Of a stretch of 9,287 bases of DNA, positions 1-6,714 are shown one piece after another. Below the pieces are notes generated by a model, which saw only the letters and a list, made by a program, of their open reading frames with translations, was not told where the DNA came from and did no database searches. Every line of letters starts with the position of its first letter. Position 1 is the first letter of the stretch. The DNA comes from Methanobacteriota archaeon (GTDB taxonomy: Archaea; Thermoplasmatota; Poseidoniia; Poseidoniales; Poseidoniaceae). The stretch lies in NCBI GenBank assembly GCA_029979405.1, contig JAPOHM010000047.1:1-9287 (forward strand), in the 5' to 3' direction. Both the position numbers and the translations under genes were made by a program.

Positions 1-220
1 TCACTGTTACGTCATCATCGAATCTTGCTTTGATAATTGCTTCATCGATATCTCTCATCATACCGTGAGTATACGTGTTTGGCCCCATGGCGTCTCCTTC
101 AAGAGGTGCACCTGCTGAATCAGATGCTAATTCGATAACTGCGATACCGTTATCTGTTGTACCGTAGTTAACTAGTCGGTTTGTCAATGGTTCGAGTTTT
201 AATCCGTAAAGGTCGCTCAT
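1..220 (-). CDS. Enoyl-CoA hydratase/isomerase (crotonase) family protein, N-terminal part only
   Basis: The minus strand reads 73 codons from an ATG at 220 to the left edge, where the gene is cut, so the oxyanion-hole motifs and the C-terminal half are not visible. The translation begins MSDLYGLKLEPLTNRLVNYG and continues with GIAVIELAS, GPNTYTHGMMRDIDEAI and ARFDDDVTV. This is the usual N-terminal order of crotonase-fold proteins: a beta-hairpin ending in IEL, an N-x-Y-T segment, a helix carrying a DEAI-like stretch, then the strand leading to the first oxyanion-hole loop. Family members hydrate, isomerise or cleave acyl-CoA substrates. An in-frame TAA lies 24 nt upstream of the ATG, which supports this start; AGGTG lies only 1 nt before the ATG, unusually close. 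The gene starts 29 nt after the flavoprotein stop, so the two are probably co-transcribed. The exact reaction cannot be told from this part. Confidence 0.8.
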   Translation of the reverse strand, partial: MSDLYGLKLEPLTNRLVNYGTTDNGIAVIELASDSAGAPLEGDAMGPNTYTHGMMRDIDEAIIKARFDDDVTV

Positions 221-249
221 ACACCTGCCAAACAGATTCGCTTAATGAG

Positions 250-1482
250 TCAATCGCTGTTTTCAGAGAATGATGTTGTACCGCCACCTCTGCGTATTGA
301 ATCCCATCTCGCGGCAATTTTCTGAGCCTCCTCAGACTGAGTCCATATGTCTCTTTTCAGAGCCTTTCTAAACGGCAATCGTCGTACACCCCGTCCGTGT
401 GCCTTAGGGTCTTTTTTCAAGATGAATGGGTTGATGAGATAGTAGATTGCAGTTTTGTATAACTTGGGCCGGAATAATTTTCCAATCCAAACCAAACCGT
501 CTTCCTTCTTCTTTTGGTCTTTCATCCATGATTTACACATGAATTTGAAGGTCTTATCGCCAACTCTGTTCATCAAGAATCTGTTTGCGACTGATGTTCT
601 AACATACGGCATTAATTGCTTTCGTACCTCTTTTTCATAGTTACATTTGCCCAATATGTCTTGAGCTGCAAGATAGCCTGACCATACCGCCATTCTCATA
701 CCGAATCCCCACATGAAGTCTTGTAGTCCTCCGGATTCTCCGACATAGTATCTATTGTCTTGGAAGTACTTTTTGTTGATAGTAAAGTCTCCCTTCCCCC
801 CTACTCTCTTGATAGGCTCCATATCGATGTCTGGGTAGTGTTTTTGGTACCAAGCAATAGTCTCGTTTAGAAAACGGTCTGTCCCTTTCTGCTTTCTCCA
901 CAAGCAGGTACAAATCAAGCCGATTCCATCGATTATAATCAAGTAAGAGTAAGCGCCAGGAGCTAATTTATCATTCATTTGAAATGCGATATGGTTAGCA
1001 TGTTTTGTCTTGAATATCTCTCCATATGCTACCGCTGAGGTTCCTTTAGGTCCGCAAGCTATAATCTGGCAATCTTCTTCTTTGACTCTGCTTTTGTAAT
1101 GTAATTTAGCACCTGCTGCAATTGCCATTCGCTTGAATCCTTGGTCAATTGTATGTTCAGAGGTTCCCCTTTCAACTATTCTATACGCTACTTTTGGAGA
1201 ATAAGTCTTGGAAATTTCATCATCAGGATGGATCAAATCTACTTCCTTAAATTCCGTGTATTTGAATTCTTCAGGGTCAAATCCCCAATCGCGTAACTGG
1301 TCAAAAAAATCAGCATCAATCGACCAGTTTTCAAGGGCTTGAAAATCACCATCAAAGCGCTTGCCTGAATCTTCTCTAACGTCGTGTACGTGGACCTCGA
1401 CACCCGCCCGTGCGAGTACCGTCGCGGCCGCCAATCCGGACAAGCCAGCGCCCATGATTTTCACTGGACCTACCTCGGACAT
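250..1482 (-). CDS. FAD-dependent oxidoreductase, geranylgeranyl reductase-like
   Basis: This 410-aa protein opens with a dinucleotide-binding Rossmann motif, G11-A-G13-L-S-G16, followed by a helix and the strand VEVHVHDV that would end at the ribose-binding position. A DGDFQALENW segment at 45-53 and the later stretch GESGGLQDFMWGFGMRMAVWS (248-268) sit where geranylgeranyl reductases and related flavin monooxygenases carry their substrate-side loop and second FAD motif. The archaeal family reduces double bonds of isoprenoid membrane lipids; other members are hydroxylases or cyclases, so the substrate is not settled. The C-terminal ~110 residues are rich in Lys and Arg around a hydrophobic patch (YKTAIYYLINPFIL, about 342-355), which suggests membrane-surface attachment. 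The ATG at 1482 has no Shine-Dalgarno site before it, so the mRNA may be leaderless. The first ~35 codons are far more GC-rich than the rest. It reads divergently from moaE and shortly upstream of the crotonase gene. Confidence 0.75.
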   Translation of the reverse strand: MSEVGPVKIMGAGLSGLAAATVLARAGVEVHVHDVREDSGKRFDGDFQALENWSIDADFFDQLRDWGFDPEEFKYTEFKEVDLIHPDDEISKTYSPKVAYRIVERGTSEHTIDQGFKRMAIAAGAKLHYKSRVKEEDCQIIACGPKGTSAVAYGEIFKTKHANHIAFQMNDKLAPGAYSYLIIIDGIGLICTCLWRKQKGTDRFLNETIAWYQKHYPDIDMEPIKRVGGKGDFTINKKYFQDNRYYVGESGGLQDFMWGFGMRMAVWSGYLAAQDILGKCNYEKEVRKQLMPYVRTSVANRFLMNRVGDKTFKFMCKSWMKDQKKKEDGLVWIGKLFRPKLYKTAIYYLINPFILKKDPKAHGRGVRRLPFRKALKRDIWTQSEEAQKIAARWDSIRRGGGTTSFSENSD

Positions 1483-1536
1483 GAAACAGACAAGGGCGAA
1501 GATGGTTTCAAGGATGCGGAACCTCTGCGCTACGAC

Positions 1537-1962
1537 ATGGAGGGCAAAATCATCATCAAAGAAGCGATTGAAAATCTTGATGTTGATTCTCTACGTAACG
1601 AATTAGACACCGAAAATTGTGGCGCTATAGTCTCATTCCTCGGGATAACACGAGGAATGGAAGGAGATGATGAAGTTATTCGGTTAGAATTTGATGCTTG
1701 GCAAGAGAAGCTCGGCGCAACACTTCATAGTTTAGCAGCAGATGCAATAAAAAAATTCTCAATTCACTCGGTAGCAATGGCTCACCGCATTGGGTCGGTA
1801 GGGCCTGGAGAAAACATAGTGGCAATCCATGTTGCAAGTCCACACAGGAAGGAAGCATTCGAGAGTTGTTCATGGCTTATTGACGAATTAAAGCGACAGG
1901 CACCATTATGGAAAAAAGAAGTGCGTGCAAGTGGCACAGAATGGAAAGCAGGATTGGGTTGA
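1537..1962 (+). CDS. moaE: Molybdopterin synthase catalytic (large) subunit MoaE
   Basis: MoaE transfers sulfur from the thiocarboxylated MoaD small subunit to cyclic pyranopterin monophosphate, giving molybdopterin. From the ATG at 1537 the protein is 141 aa, the normal family length. Visible family features are GAIVSFLGITRG (29-40, with Arg39), the SPHR segment (101-104), and the C-terminal LKRQAPLWKKE stretch with Lys119 and Lys126, which match the two active-site lysines known from the E. coli enzyme. The same frame stays open back to an ATG at 1384, but that would overlap the divergent flavoprotein gene by about 100 nt and add residues unlike MoaE, so 1537 is preferred. No Shine-Dalgarno site precedes it, which suggests a leaderless start. 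moaC follows 4 nt after the stop. The MoaD partner is not in this window. Confidence 0.93.
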   Translation: MEGKIIIKEAIENLDVDSLRNELDTENCGAIVSFLGITRGMEGDDEVIRLEFDAWQEKLGATLHSLAADAIKKFSIHSVAMAHRIGSVGPGENIVAIHVASPHRKEAFESCSWLIDELKRQAPLWKKEVRASGTEWKAGLG

Positions 1963-1966
1963 TAGA

Positions 1967-2416
1967 ATGGATAAAAGCATACAGGGCGTTGTAGATATTA
2001 GCGAGAAACCGGTTGTTGAGCGAATTGCTACTGCGACAGGAATAGTCACTTTGAATGACAAATCGAAACAAGCAATAGTGGATGACGATGTCAAAAAAGG
2101 AAACGTGATAGAGGCTTCAACGATAGCTGTGATACAAGCTGTAAAAGAAACACCAAGAATAATACCACACTGTCATCCTATTCCTTTGGAATCATGCAAA
2201 GTAGATTGGGTATGGGAAGGCAATGATTTGCGCTGTACGGTAGTAGTCAAAGCGAATTACAAAACTGGAATTGAAATGGAAGCATTGACAGGAGTTAGCG
2301 CTGGTTTGCTTTGCGCTTTGGATATGGTCAAATCTTTCGAAAAGGATGAACAAGGACAATATCCAGATACAGTAATCTCTGGCATCAAGGTGATTCAGAA
2401 ATTCAAAGGTAATTGA
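1967..2416 (+). CDS. moaC: Cyclic pyranopterin monophosphate synthase MoaC
   Basis: MoaC, working with the radical-SAM protein MoaA, converts GTP to cyclic pyranopterin monophosphate, the first part of molybdenum cofactor synthesis. The 149-aa product shows the family blocks in order: MDKSIQGVVDISEK at the N-terminus, KKGNVIEASTIAVIQAVKET (43-62, with Lys44), IIPHCHPIPLESCKV (65-79, with His70), KTGIEMEALTGVSAGLL (99-115, with Glu103 and Glu105) and LDMVK (118-122, with Asp119 and Lys122). These cover the residues usually assigned to the active site. The ATG at 1967 was chosen over an in-frame ATG at 1925 because the earlier one lies inside moaE and adds 14 residues not seen in MoaC; a GGGTTGAT stretch before it is a weak Shine-Dalgarno site. 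MoaC follows MoaE by 4 nt, so the two are surely co-transcribed. MoaA is not in the window. Confidence 0.94.
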   Translation: MDKSIQGVVDISEKPVVERIATATGIVTLNDKSKQAIVDDDVKKGNVIEASTIAVIQAVKETPRIIPHCHPIPLESCKVDWVWEGNDLRCTVVVKANYKTGIEMEALTGVSAGLLCALDMVKSFEKDEQGQYPDTVISGIKVIQKFKGN

Positions 2417-2441
2417 CCTGTGTTATTATTGAGTTAAAACC

Positions 2442-2447
2442 GGTGGG
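2442..2447 (+). promoter_or_regulatory. Shine-Dalgarno site for glpX
   Basis: GGTGGG lies 7 nt before the ATG at 2455. This spacing supports that ATG as the glpX start over the earlier in-frame TTG at 2413, which overlaps the end of moaC. Confidence 0.6.
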
Positions 2448-2454
2448 CAATGAC

Positions 2455-3408
2455 ATGGCGAGAACCGCAGAGTTGGCAAATTACTTCTTAGAAGCGGTAG
2501 ACCAAGCTGCCATTGCAAGCGCTTATTGGCGTGGCAAAGGCGACAAGAACGCTGCTGATGCGGCTGCTGTAGAAGCGATGAGGAAGACATTTGACAAGGT
2601 TCCATTCGACGGTAGAGTTGCAATCGGTGAGGGCGAGAGAGACGAGGCTCCAATGCTATTCATCGGTGAAGAACTTGGCAATCAAGTCGGAGTGGAGTCC
2701 GCACTGCAAATTGACATAGCAGTTGACCCACTCGAATGTACAAATAATTGTGCAAGTAATTCACCAAACTCGATTGCGGTCTTAGCTGCTGCTCCACGAG
2801 GTACACTTCTTCATGCTCCAGATTGCTATATGGATAAAATCGCAACAGGCCCTGAATTAGCAGGTCATGTAAGCCTTGATGGGGGAGTTGCATACAACCT
2901 TGAGCAAGCGTCTGAAGTTTTGGATAAGCCGATTTCAGAAGTCAAAGTGGTAGCCCTTGACAGAGAGAGGCATGCTCAACTTTTCAAAGAGGTAAAGGAA
3001 ACAGGATCTCAACTACATCTCATGGGTGATGGCGACGTTTCAGCTGCATTATGGGCGGCGAGGCCAGAAGGGCCGTATGACCTGTTGCTTGGCATTGGTG
3101 CGGCGCCAGAAGGTGTGATTACGGCTGCTGCAATTCGTGGAATAGGAGGGGTATTCGAAGGTCGTCTCGTTTTCAGGTCAGATGAAGAAGAAAAGAGAGC
3201 TGCAAAGATGGTAAACGATGATTTAACAAGACTTTGGGATGCAAAGGATTTGTGCAGAAGCGACGATGCTATATTTGCAGCATCTGGTGTTTGTGATGGC
3301 TATTTGCCAGGAGTTGTAATCGGAGAGCAATCAATTCAGACCTTTGCGGAATTAATCGATGTCCAAGCAGGCACAGTTTCAAGGCACGATAAGATACACC
3401 CATTGTGA
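2455..3408 (+). CDS. glpX: Fructose-1,6-bisphosphatase class II (GlpX type)
   Basis: GlpX hydrolyses fructose 1,6-bisphosphate to fructose 6-phosphate in gluconeogenesis. The 317-aa product carries the family signatures GKGDKNAADAAAVEAMR (27-43), AIGEGERDEAPML (56-68), DIAVDPLECT (87-96), APRGTLLHAPDCYMDKIATGPE (113-134) and GIGAAPEGVITAAAIR (213-228). By alignment from memory with E. coli GlpX, the catalytic and metal residues are kept as Lys31, Asp35, Glu59, Asp91, Glu94, Thr96 and Glu219. One position is odd: the glycine of the DPxEGT motif is Cys95, and the following loop (NNCASNSPNS) carries another cysteine. The ATG at 2455 has a good Shine-Dalgarno site and gives the usual N-terminus. 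Many archaea use the unrelated bifunctional FBP aldolase/phosphatase, so a GlpX here could reflect old transfer from bacteria. It lies 38 nt after moaC and 4 nt before the regulator gene, so it is probably part of that operon. Confidence 0.93.
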   Translation: MARTAELANYFLEAVDQAAIASAYWRGKGDKNAADAAAVEAMRKTFDKVPFDGRVAIGEGERDEAPMLFIGEELGNQVGVESALQIDIAVDPLECTNNCASNSPNSIAVLAAAPRGTLLHAPDCYMDKIATGPELAGHVSLDGGVAYNLEQASEVLDKPISEVKVVALDRERHAQLFKEVKETGSQLHLMGDGDVSAALWAARPEGPYDLLLGIGAAPEGVITAAAIRGIGGVFEGRLVFRSDEEEKRAAKMVNDDLTRLWDAKDLCRSDDAIFAASGVCDGYLPGVVIGEQSIQTFAELIDVQAGTVSRHDKIHPL

Positions 3409-3412
3409 TAGT

Positions 3413-4033
3413 ATGGTAAACCAAATCAGGATCGAGGTTCGACTACCAGAAGGACACTGGTCTGGAGATGTTTCACGAGCAAGACCTGAAGCAGTTTTGC
3501 GAATAGAAGAAACCATGCCACTGGGAAGAGGAAGAGGAACCGCTAGATTTTCCACAACCTCCAATCTTGCAAAAGAATTAGAGGCACATTCAGGAGTAGA
3601 CGAAGTCCGAGAACTAGGCGGTAACCGGTTTGAAGTTGACATTGCCCCTGGGGGAGGAGGATACATCAAACCGATTCGTGAAGTTGGAGTTATTCCACAA
3701 TCTCCTTTTGAGGTAAGAGACGGCTGGGTTGATTGGACAATCGAGTGTTCCGCTGAAAAAAGCAGAGAATTGATTCAACTACTTCGTGAAGGAGATGTAC
3801 CTTACAGGGTTGTTTCAACGAGGTCAAGCGGTTCAAGAATGCTTACCTCCCGTCAGAGAATTATCTTTGATACGGCAATTAATGAGGGATATTGGGACAC
3901 GCCTAGAAGAATTACCTTGAGCGCTCTGGCGGAATTACTCGATATCAGTAAATCAACATTATCTGTTCATCTTCACAAAATAGAGGGGACGATAATAAAC
4001 ACCTTTTCAGACGACGTCAGGAAAAACTCCTAA
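3413..4033 (+). CDS. Bat-type HTH_10 transcriptional regulator
   Basis: This 206-aa protein ends in a bacterio-opsin-activator type helix-turn-helix (HTH_10). LTSRQRIIFDTAINEGYWDTPRRITLSALAELLDISKSTLSVHLHKIE occupies residues 144-191, and the recognition helix falls at about 179-191 (SKSTLSVHLHKIE). The L-T-x-R-Q ... G-Y-x-x-x-P-R ... L-A-E-x-L-x-I-S-K-S-T-x-S-x-H-L pattern is characteristic. The N-terminal ~140 residues resemble the partner domain common in such archaeal regulators, but I cannot name a ligand. The ATG at 3413 is chosen over an in-frame ATG at 3359 because the latter overlaps glpX by 50 nt; GTGAT at 3405-3409 could serve as its ribosome site. The gene starts 4 nt after the glpX stop. 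Its stop codon runs into a strong palindrome that precedes the BoxB-like gene, so it may regulate that cluster. That link is inference. Confidence 0.85.
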   Translation: MVNQIRIEVRLPEGHWSGDVSRARPEAVLRIEETMPLGRGRGTARFSTTSNLAKELEAHSGVDEVRELGGNRFEVDIAPGGGGYIKPIREVGVIPQSPFEVRDGWVDWTIECSAEKSRELIQLLREGDVPYRVVSTRSSGSRMLTSRQRIIFDTAINEGYWDTPRRITLSALAELLDISKSTLSVHLHKIEGTIINTFSDDVRKNS

Positions 4034-4057
4034 CATGTTCGTGCGAACATGTTCGCA
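4032..4057. promoter_or_regulatory. Nested palindromes, candidate operator upstream of the boxB-like gene
   Basis: Two perfect inverted repeats share a half-site. AACATGTTCG (4032-4041) pairs with CGAACATGTT (4044-4053) across 2 nt, and TGCGAACATGTTCGCA (4042-4057) is a perfect 16-bp palindrome. The element is therefore three alternating copies of a GTTCG/CGAAC half-site. It begins in the TAA of the regulator gene and ends at a TATA-like box, exactly where archaeal regulators often bind near the BRE. No second copy was found elsewhere in the window. Confidence 0.7.
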
Positions 4058-4066
4058 AATTATACA
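4057..4066 (+). promoter_or_regulatory. TATA-like promoter element for the boxB-like cluster
   Basis: The stretch AAATTATACA lies about 30 nt before the ATG at 4092 and directly abuts the palindrome. With the usual 22-27 nt from box to start site, transcription would begin at about 4086-4092, giving an almost leaderless mRNA. The call rests on composition and spacing only. Confidence 0.45.
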
Positions 4067-4091
4067 TTAGGTAGGTGTACGTGCGGTTACC

Positions 4092-5255
4092 ATGGGCGAA
4101 CTACCTAAGACATGGGAAGAATGGATTTCAAACTTTGAAGATTGGCAAGACAGAGTCGGTTTTGATAGAGAATGGCTTGGCGATTTTGACCTTTCGATTT
4201 TGTTCGATTGGGACAGAGCTGGAGACGTAATTGAATTTGGCGACTATGCTGGACGCACCAAGTGGGAAAGAGCATTACAGGTTCCGCATCAAAATATTAG
4301 AGATGCATTAATTTCGATGATCACTGTTCAAGGCGATACAGAATTCGCATCTGTCGAACAACAAAGACATCTTTTAGCAAGCGCACCTACAGACTACGAC
4401 AGGTATGCGGCTGCAAGAATCATGGCTGAAGAGCAAAGACACGGTTGGCAAATGGCTTACTTATTGATGACTTACTTTGGTCAGCAGGGAAGAAGAGAAG
4501 CACAAAAGTTACTCGAAAGGAACGCACAAGACGGAGACAGACTCCTTGGCGCATTCAACAGACCAATGCCTCACTGGCTGGATTTCTTCTGTTACACAAT
4601 GTTCGTTGACAGAGATGGCAAATTCCAACTCGGTATGTTGTCTACGTCTGCATTCAAGCCCCTGGCTGCGTCAATGGGACCCATGCTCAAGGAGGAGTCA
4701 TTCCACCTTGGAACTGGTTCAAACGGGCTCAGAAGAATAATCAAAGCAGGAGTAATTCCTCTTGATATGCTTCAAAGGTACATGAACAAGTGGGTCGCAA
4801 CAGCACACGACTTGTTTGGAACCGATTCATCAACCTCTGCTCACTGGGCATACGTCTGGGGAGTAAAGGGTCGCTGGGATGAAAGAAAGAAATTAGAGGG
4901 TGGAATCGATGTTGACAAGCAGGTACTGAATGAGGAGAGCCGTGGTCACTATCACGATGAAATCGTTCGTGAAGTAGAGAAGCTCAACGGATATCTGCCT
5001 GAGGATTGCGGAGTAAAACTATTCGTTGCCCACGAAAACTTCAACAGAGACATCGGAGCATTTGCCGGAAAGAAATGCTACACAGACGGTACTGCATTCG
5101 AAGGTAGTGATGAGGAATATCAAGCATACTTGAAAACAGTTCTACCAACTCCAGAAGATGAAGAAGCGCTCAAAGAGATCTTCAAGCAACAATGGATTGA
5201 GGACAAACCGTTGACGCCAAGACAACTTGCGAGTGGAATCGGCGCAACTGCTTGA
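4092..5255 (+). CDS. boxB: BoxB-like diiron aryl-CoA epoxidase (benzoyl-CoA 2,3-epoxidase subunit B family)
   Basis: BoxB is the diiron subunit that epoxidises the ring of benzoyl-CoA; the related PaaA acts on phenylacetyl-CoA. This 387-aa protein matches the BoxB core in order: TVQGDTEFASVEQQRHL (78-94), MAEEQRHGWQMAYLL (111-125), FVDRDGKFQL (171-180) and LKEESFHLGTG (199-209). Aligned from memory to BoxB, all six iron ligands are present as Glu84, Glu114, His117, Asp173, Glu202 and His205. It is about 80 residues shorter than bacterial BoxB (about 470 aa), mostly at the N-terminus and in the C-terminal third, so the substrate may differ. No membrane segment or signal peptide is seen; the enzyme is probably cytosolic. 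The first ATG after the promoter region at 4092 is used, without a well-placed Shine-Dalgarno site. The downstream genes follow closely, so it heads a likely operon. The electron-supplying reductase BoxA is not in the window. Confidence 0.85.
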   Translation: MGELPKTWEEWISNFEDWQDRVGFDREWLGDFDLSILFDWDRAGDVIEFGDYAGRTKWERALQVPHQNIRDALISMITVQGDTEFASVEQQRHLLASAPTDYDRYAAARIMAEEQRHGWQMAYLLMTYFGQQGRREAQKLLERNAQDGDRLLGAFNRPMPHWLDFFCYTMFVDRDGKFQLGMLSTSAFKPLAASMGPMLKEESFHLGTGSNGLRRIIKAGVIPLDMLQRYMNKWVATAHDLFGTDSSTSAHWAYVWGVKGRWDERKKLEGGIDVDKQVLNEESRGHYHDEIVREVEKLNGYLPEDCGVKLFVAHENFNRDIGAFAGKKCYTDGTAFEGSDEEYQAYLKTVLPTPEDEEALKEIFKQQWIEDKPLTPRQLASGIGATA

Positions 5256-5260
5256 GGTGG
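5254..5260 (+). promoter_or_regulatory. Shine-Dalgarno site supporting a TTG start
   Basis: GAGGTGG overlaps the stop codon of the boxB-like gene and lies 4 nt before TTG at 5265. It is one of the best ribosome sites in the window and is the main reason to accept the TTG start of the next gene. Confidence 0.65.
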
Positions 5261-5264
5261 GAAC

Positions 5265-5798
5265 TTGATTCCTGTCTCCCTTTACGGGGCAGAAGAGGCT
5301 CGATTACAGGAGTTCTATTCTGCTTTACCTGGTTTAGTTAGCGATGCGTATGAAGATAGGCCATATCAGGAAACATTGTTTTCGATTACCGGAGATGATG
5401 TTATTGAGCACATTGGAATCTCTGATACATGGGCAAATCACACTCCATTCGCATGGCAAGAAGAAATTGCTATGGAAGTTGATATGGCTATTCAGACCAT
5501 CAAATACCCTGATGTAGGCCTTTTAGAGCACCTGTTGACTTTAGAGAACATCGATTGCAAGAGAGTTTCCATTTGGATGCATTTTGAAACCAACGTTTAT
5601 CCGATATATTCCGAAAAAGCGTGTGAAGGCTTAACAAAATTAGGACTTCCAACTCCTTACAGGCCAGATGATATCGCATCTTACGGTCTTTACGTTCAAC
5701 GATTAGAAGGATTGAAAATCCACGCACCTGCTGATGGAATGCCAGAAATTGGTTTGCCAAGAGCAAGAATTCTTCAGTTAGGTTTGGAGCGATTTTAA
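5265..5798 (+). CDS. Conserved-looking protein of unknown function in the boxB-like operon
   Basis: I do not recognise this 177-aa protein. It is soluble-looking and mildly acidic, with no signal peptide, membrane segment, zinc-finger cysteine cluster or nucleotide-binding loop. Only two cysteines are present (98 and 120). Features that could be useful are an aromatic, His-bearing stretch (about 49-66, with HIGISDTWANHTPFAW), the segment KRVSIWMHFETNVYPIYSEKA (99-119), and PYRPDDIASYGLYVQRLEGLK (131-151). The start is TTG at 5265; the nearest in-frame ATG is about 70 codons later, while a strong Shine-Dalgarno site sits just before the TTG. The gene lies 9 nt after the oxygenase stop and overlaps the next ATG by 1 nt, so it is translationally linked to both neighbours. 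A role as an accessory subunit or partner of the oxygenase is possible but only from position. It does not look like the small PaaB or PaaC subunits that I know. Confidence 0.8.
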   Translation: MIPVSLYGAEEARLQEFYSALPGLVSDAYEDRPYQETLFSITGDDVIEHIGISDTWANHTPFAWQEEIAMEVDMAIQTIKYPDVGLLEHLLTLENIDCKRVSIWMHFETNVYPIYSEKACEGLTKLGLPTPYRPDDIASYGLYVQRLEGLKIHAPADGMPEIGLPRARILQLGLERF

Positions 5799-6706
5799 TG
5801 CAAAACGCCTCTGTCCACGGCAAGTTATTGCTCGTGGCCTTTATCTGGGGCATTGGTTGGGTTGCAGGAAGAGTAGTTGCTCAAGAAATACCGCCATTTA
5901 CTGCAGGATGGATAAGATATATCTTAGCAGTTGCATGTTTCCTTGCTTTTCTTAAATTCACAAATCAGTGGAAATTGCCAAGCAAAGAACAGTGGTATTC
6001 ATTAGCCCAAATAGGATTTCTATCTACGTTTGTATATCAGGCATTTTTCATGTACGGAATGAAATATACTGCTGCGGGCGATGCTTCGCTAATGATAACA
6101 TTCAATCCATTATTCACTGCAATTCTTGCCATTCCTTTTCTTGGAGAGAAATTCGACAGAAGACTTGCCTCGGGAATTTTTTTGTCTTTCAGTGGTGTAG
6201 CCGTATTAGGATGGTATTCACCGAATGTAAATATTCCAAACAACGAAAGGTTACTCGGTGACGCACTGATTGGATTAGCCGCTCTCTCTTGGGCAAGTGC
6301 GACCATATTGATGAAGAAGGTTATGACTGGTGAAAATGCATTATCTCCACTACATCTTACCGTTTGGACAAGCACGGTTGGTTTGCTTATACAAACACCC
6401 GCCGCATTAGTTGAGATTGCTTATGTTGGGTTCGAGATGAATGCATCAACTGAAGCTTGGTTGTGGATTTTATTCCTCGCCATTGGTTCTACGGTATTGA
6501 GCTATGTTTGGTTTGCGGACGGTATCAAGATAATAGGTGCAGCAAGAGCATCATTCTATGTTTATCTGGTCCCAATCTTTGGAATATTCGGCGGATATCT
6601 GCTACTTGATGAGAAATTAGGTCTATCTTTAGCCGTATCCTTCTTGTTGATTGCAGGTGGTGTATATCTTGCACAGTCAAAGCAATCATCAACTCCTGAT
6701 GCTTAG
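5798..6706 (+). CDS. EamA/DMT-family transporter
   Basis: This 302-aa membrane protein has two tandem EamA domains, giving about ten transmembrane helices and the typical family length. Hallmarks are the N-terminal FIWGIGWVAGRVV helix, the end of the first repeat with MITFNPLFTAILAIPFLGEK (about 98-117), and the matching end of the second repeat with YVYLVPIFGIFGGYLLLDEKLG. Family members move small metabolites such as amino acids, nucleotide sugars or organic acids across the membrane, often outward; the substrate cannot be read from the sequence. Its ATG overlaps the stop of the preceding gene (TAATG), and the next gene starts 8 nt after its stop, so it sits in the middle of a catabolic-looking operon. 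That suggests uptake or export of a substrate or intermediate of the pathway, which is inference. Confidence 0.9.
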   Translation: MQNASVHGKLLLVAFIWGIGWVAGRVVAQEIPPFTAGWIRYILAVACFLAFLKFTNQWKLPSKEQWYSLAQIGFLSTFVYQAFFMYGMKYTAAGDASLMITFNPLFTAILAIPFLGEKFDRRLASGIFLSFSGVAVLGWYSPNVNIPNNERLLGDALIGLAALSWASATILMKKVMTGENALSPLHLTVWTSTVGLLIQTPAALVEIAYVGFEMNASTEAWLWILFLAIGSTVLSYVWFADGIKIIGAARASFYVYLVPIFGIFGGYLLLDEKLGLSLAVSFLLIAGGVYLAQSKQSSTPDA

Positions 6707-6714
6707 AGTGCACC

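Noticed and set aside
1384..1536. Longer MoaE with a 51-residue N-terminal extension
   Set aside because: The extension lies antisense to the FAD-binding motif of the flavoprotein gene and is unlike MoaE; the shorter form has the normal family length.
4042..4057. Resemblance to the Gram-positive LexA (SOS) box
   Set aside because: The half-sites CGAAC and GTTCG match, but the spacer between GAAC and GTTC is 2 nt and not 4, and the setting looks archaeal.
4092..5255. Naming the oxygenase PaaA (phenylacetyl-CoA epoxidase)
   Set aside because: The QGDTE-x-ASVEQQRHL and FVDRDGKFQL blocks match BoxB much more closely than PaaA, though the two families are related.
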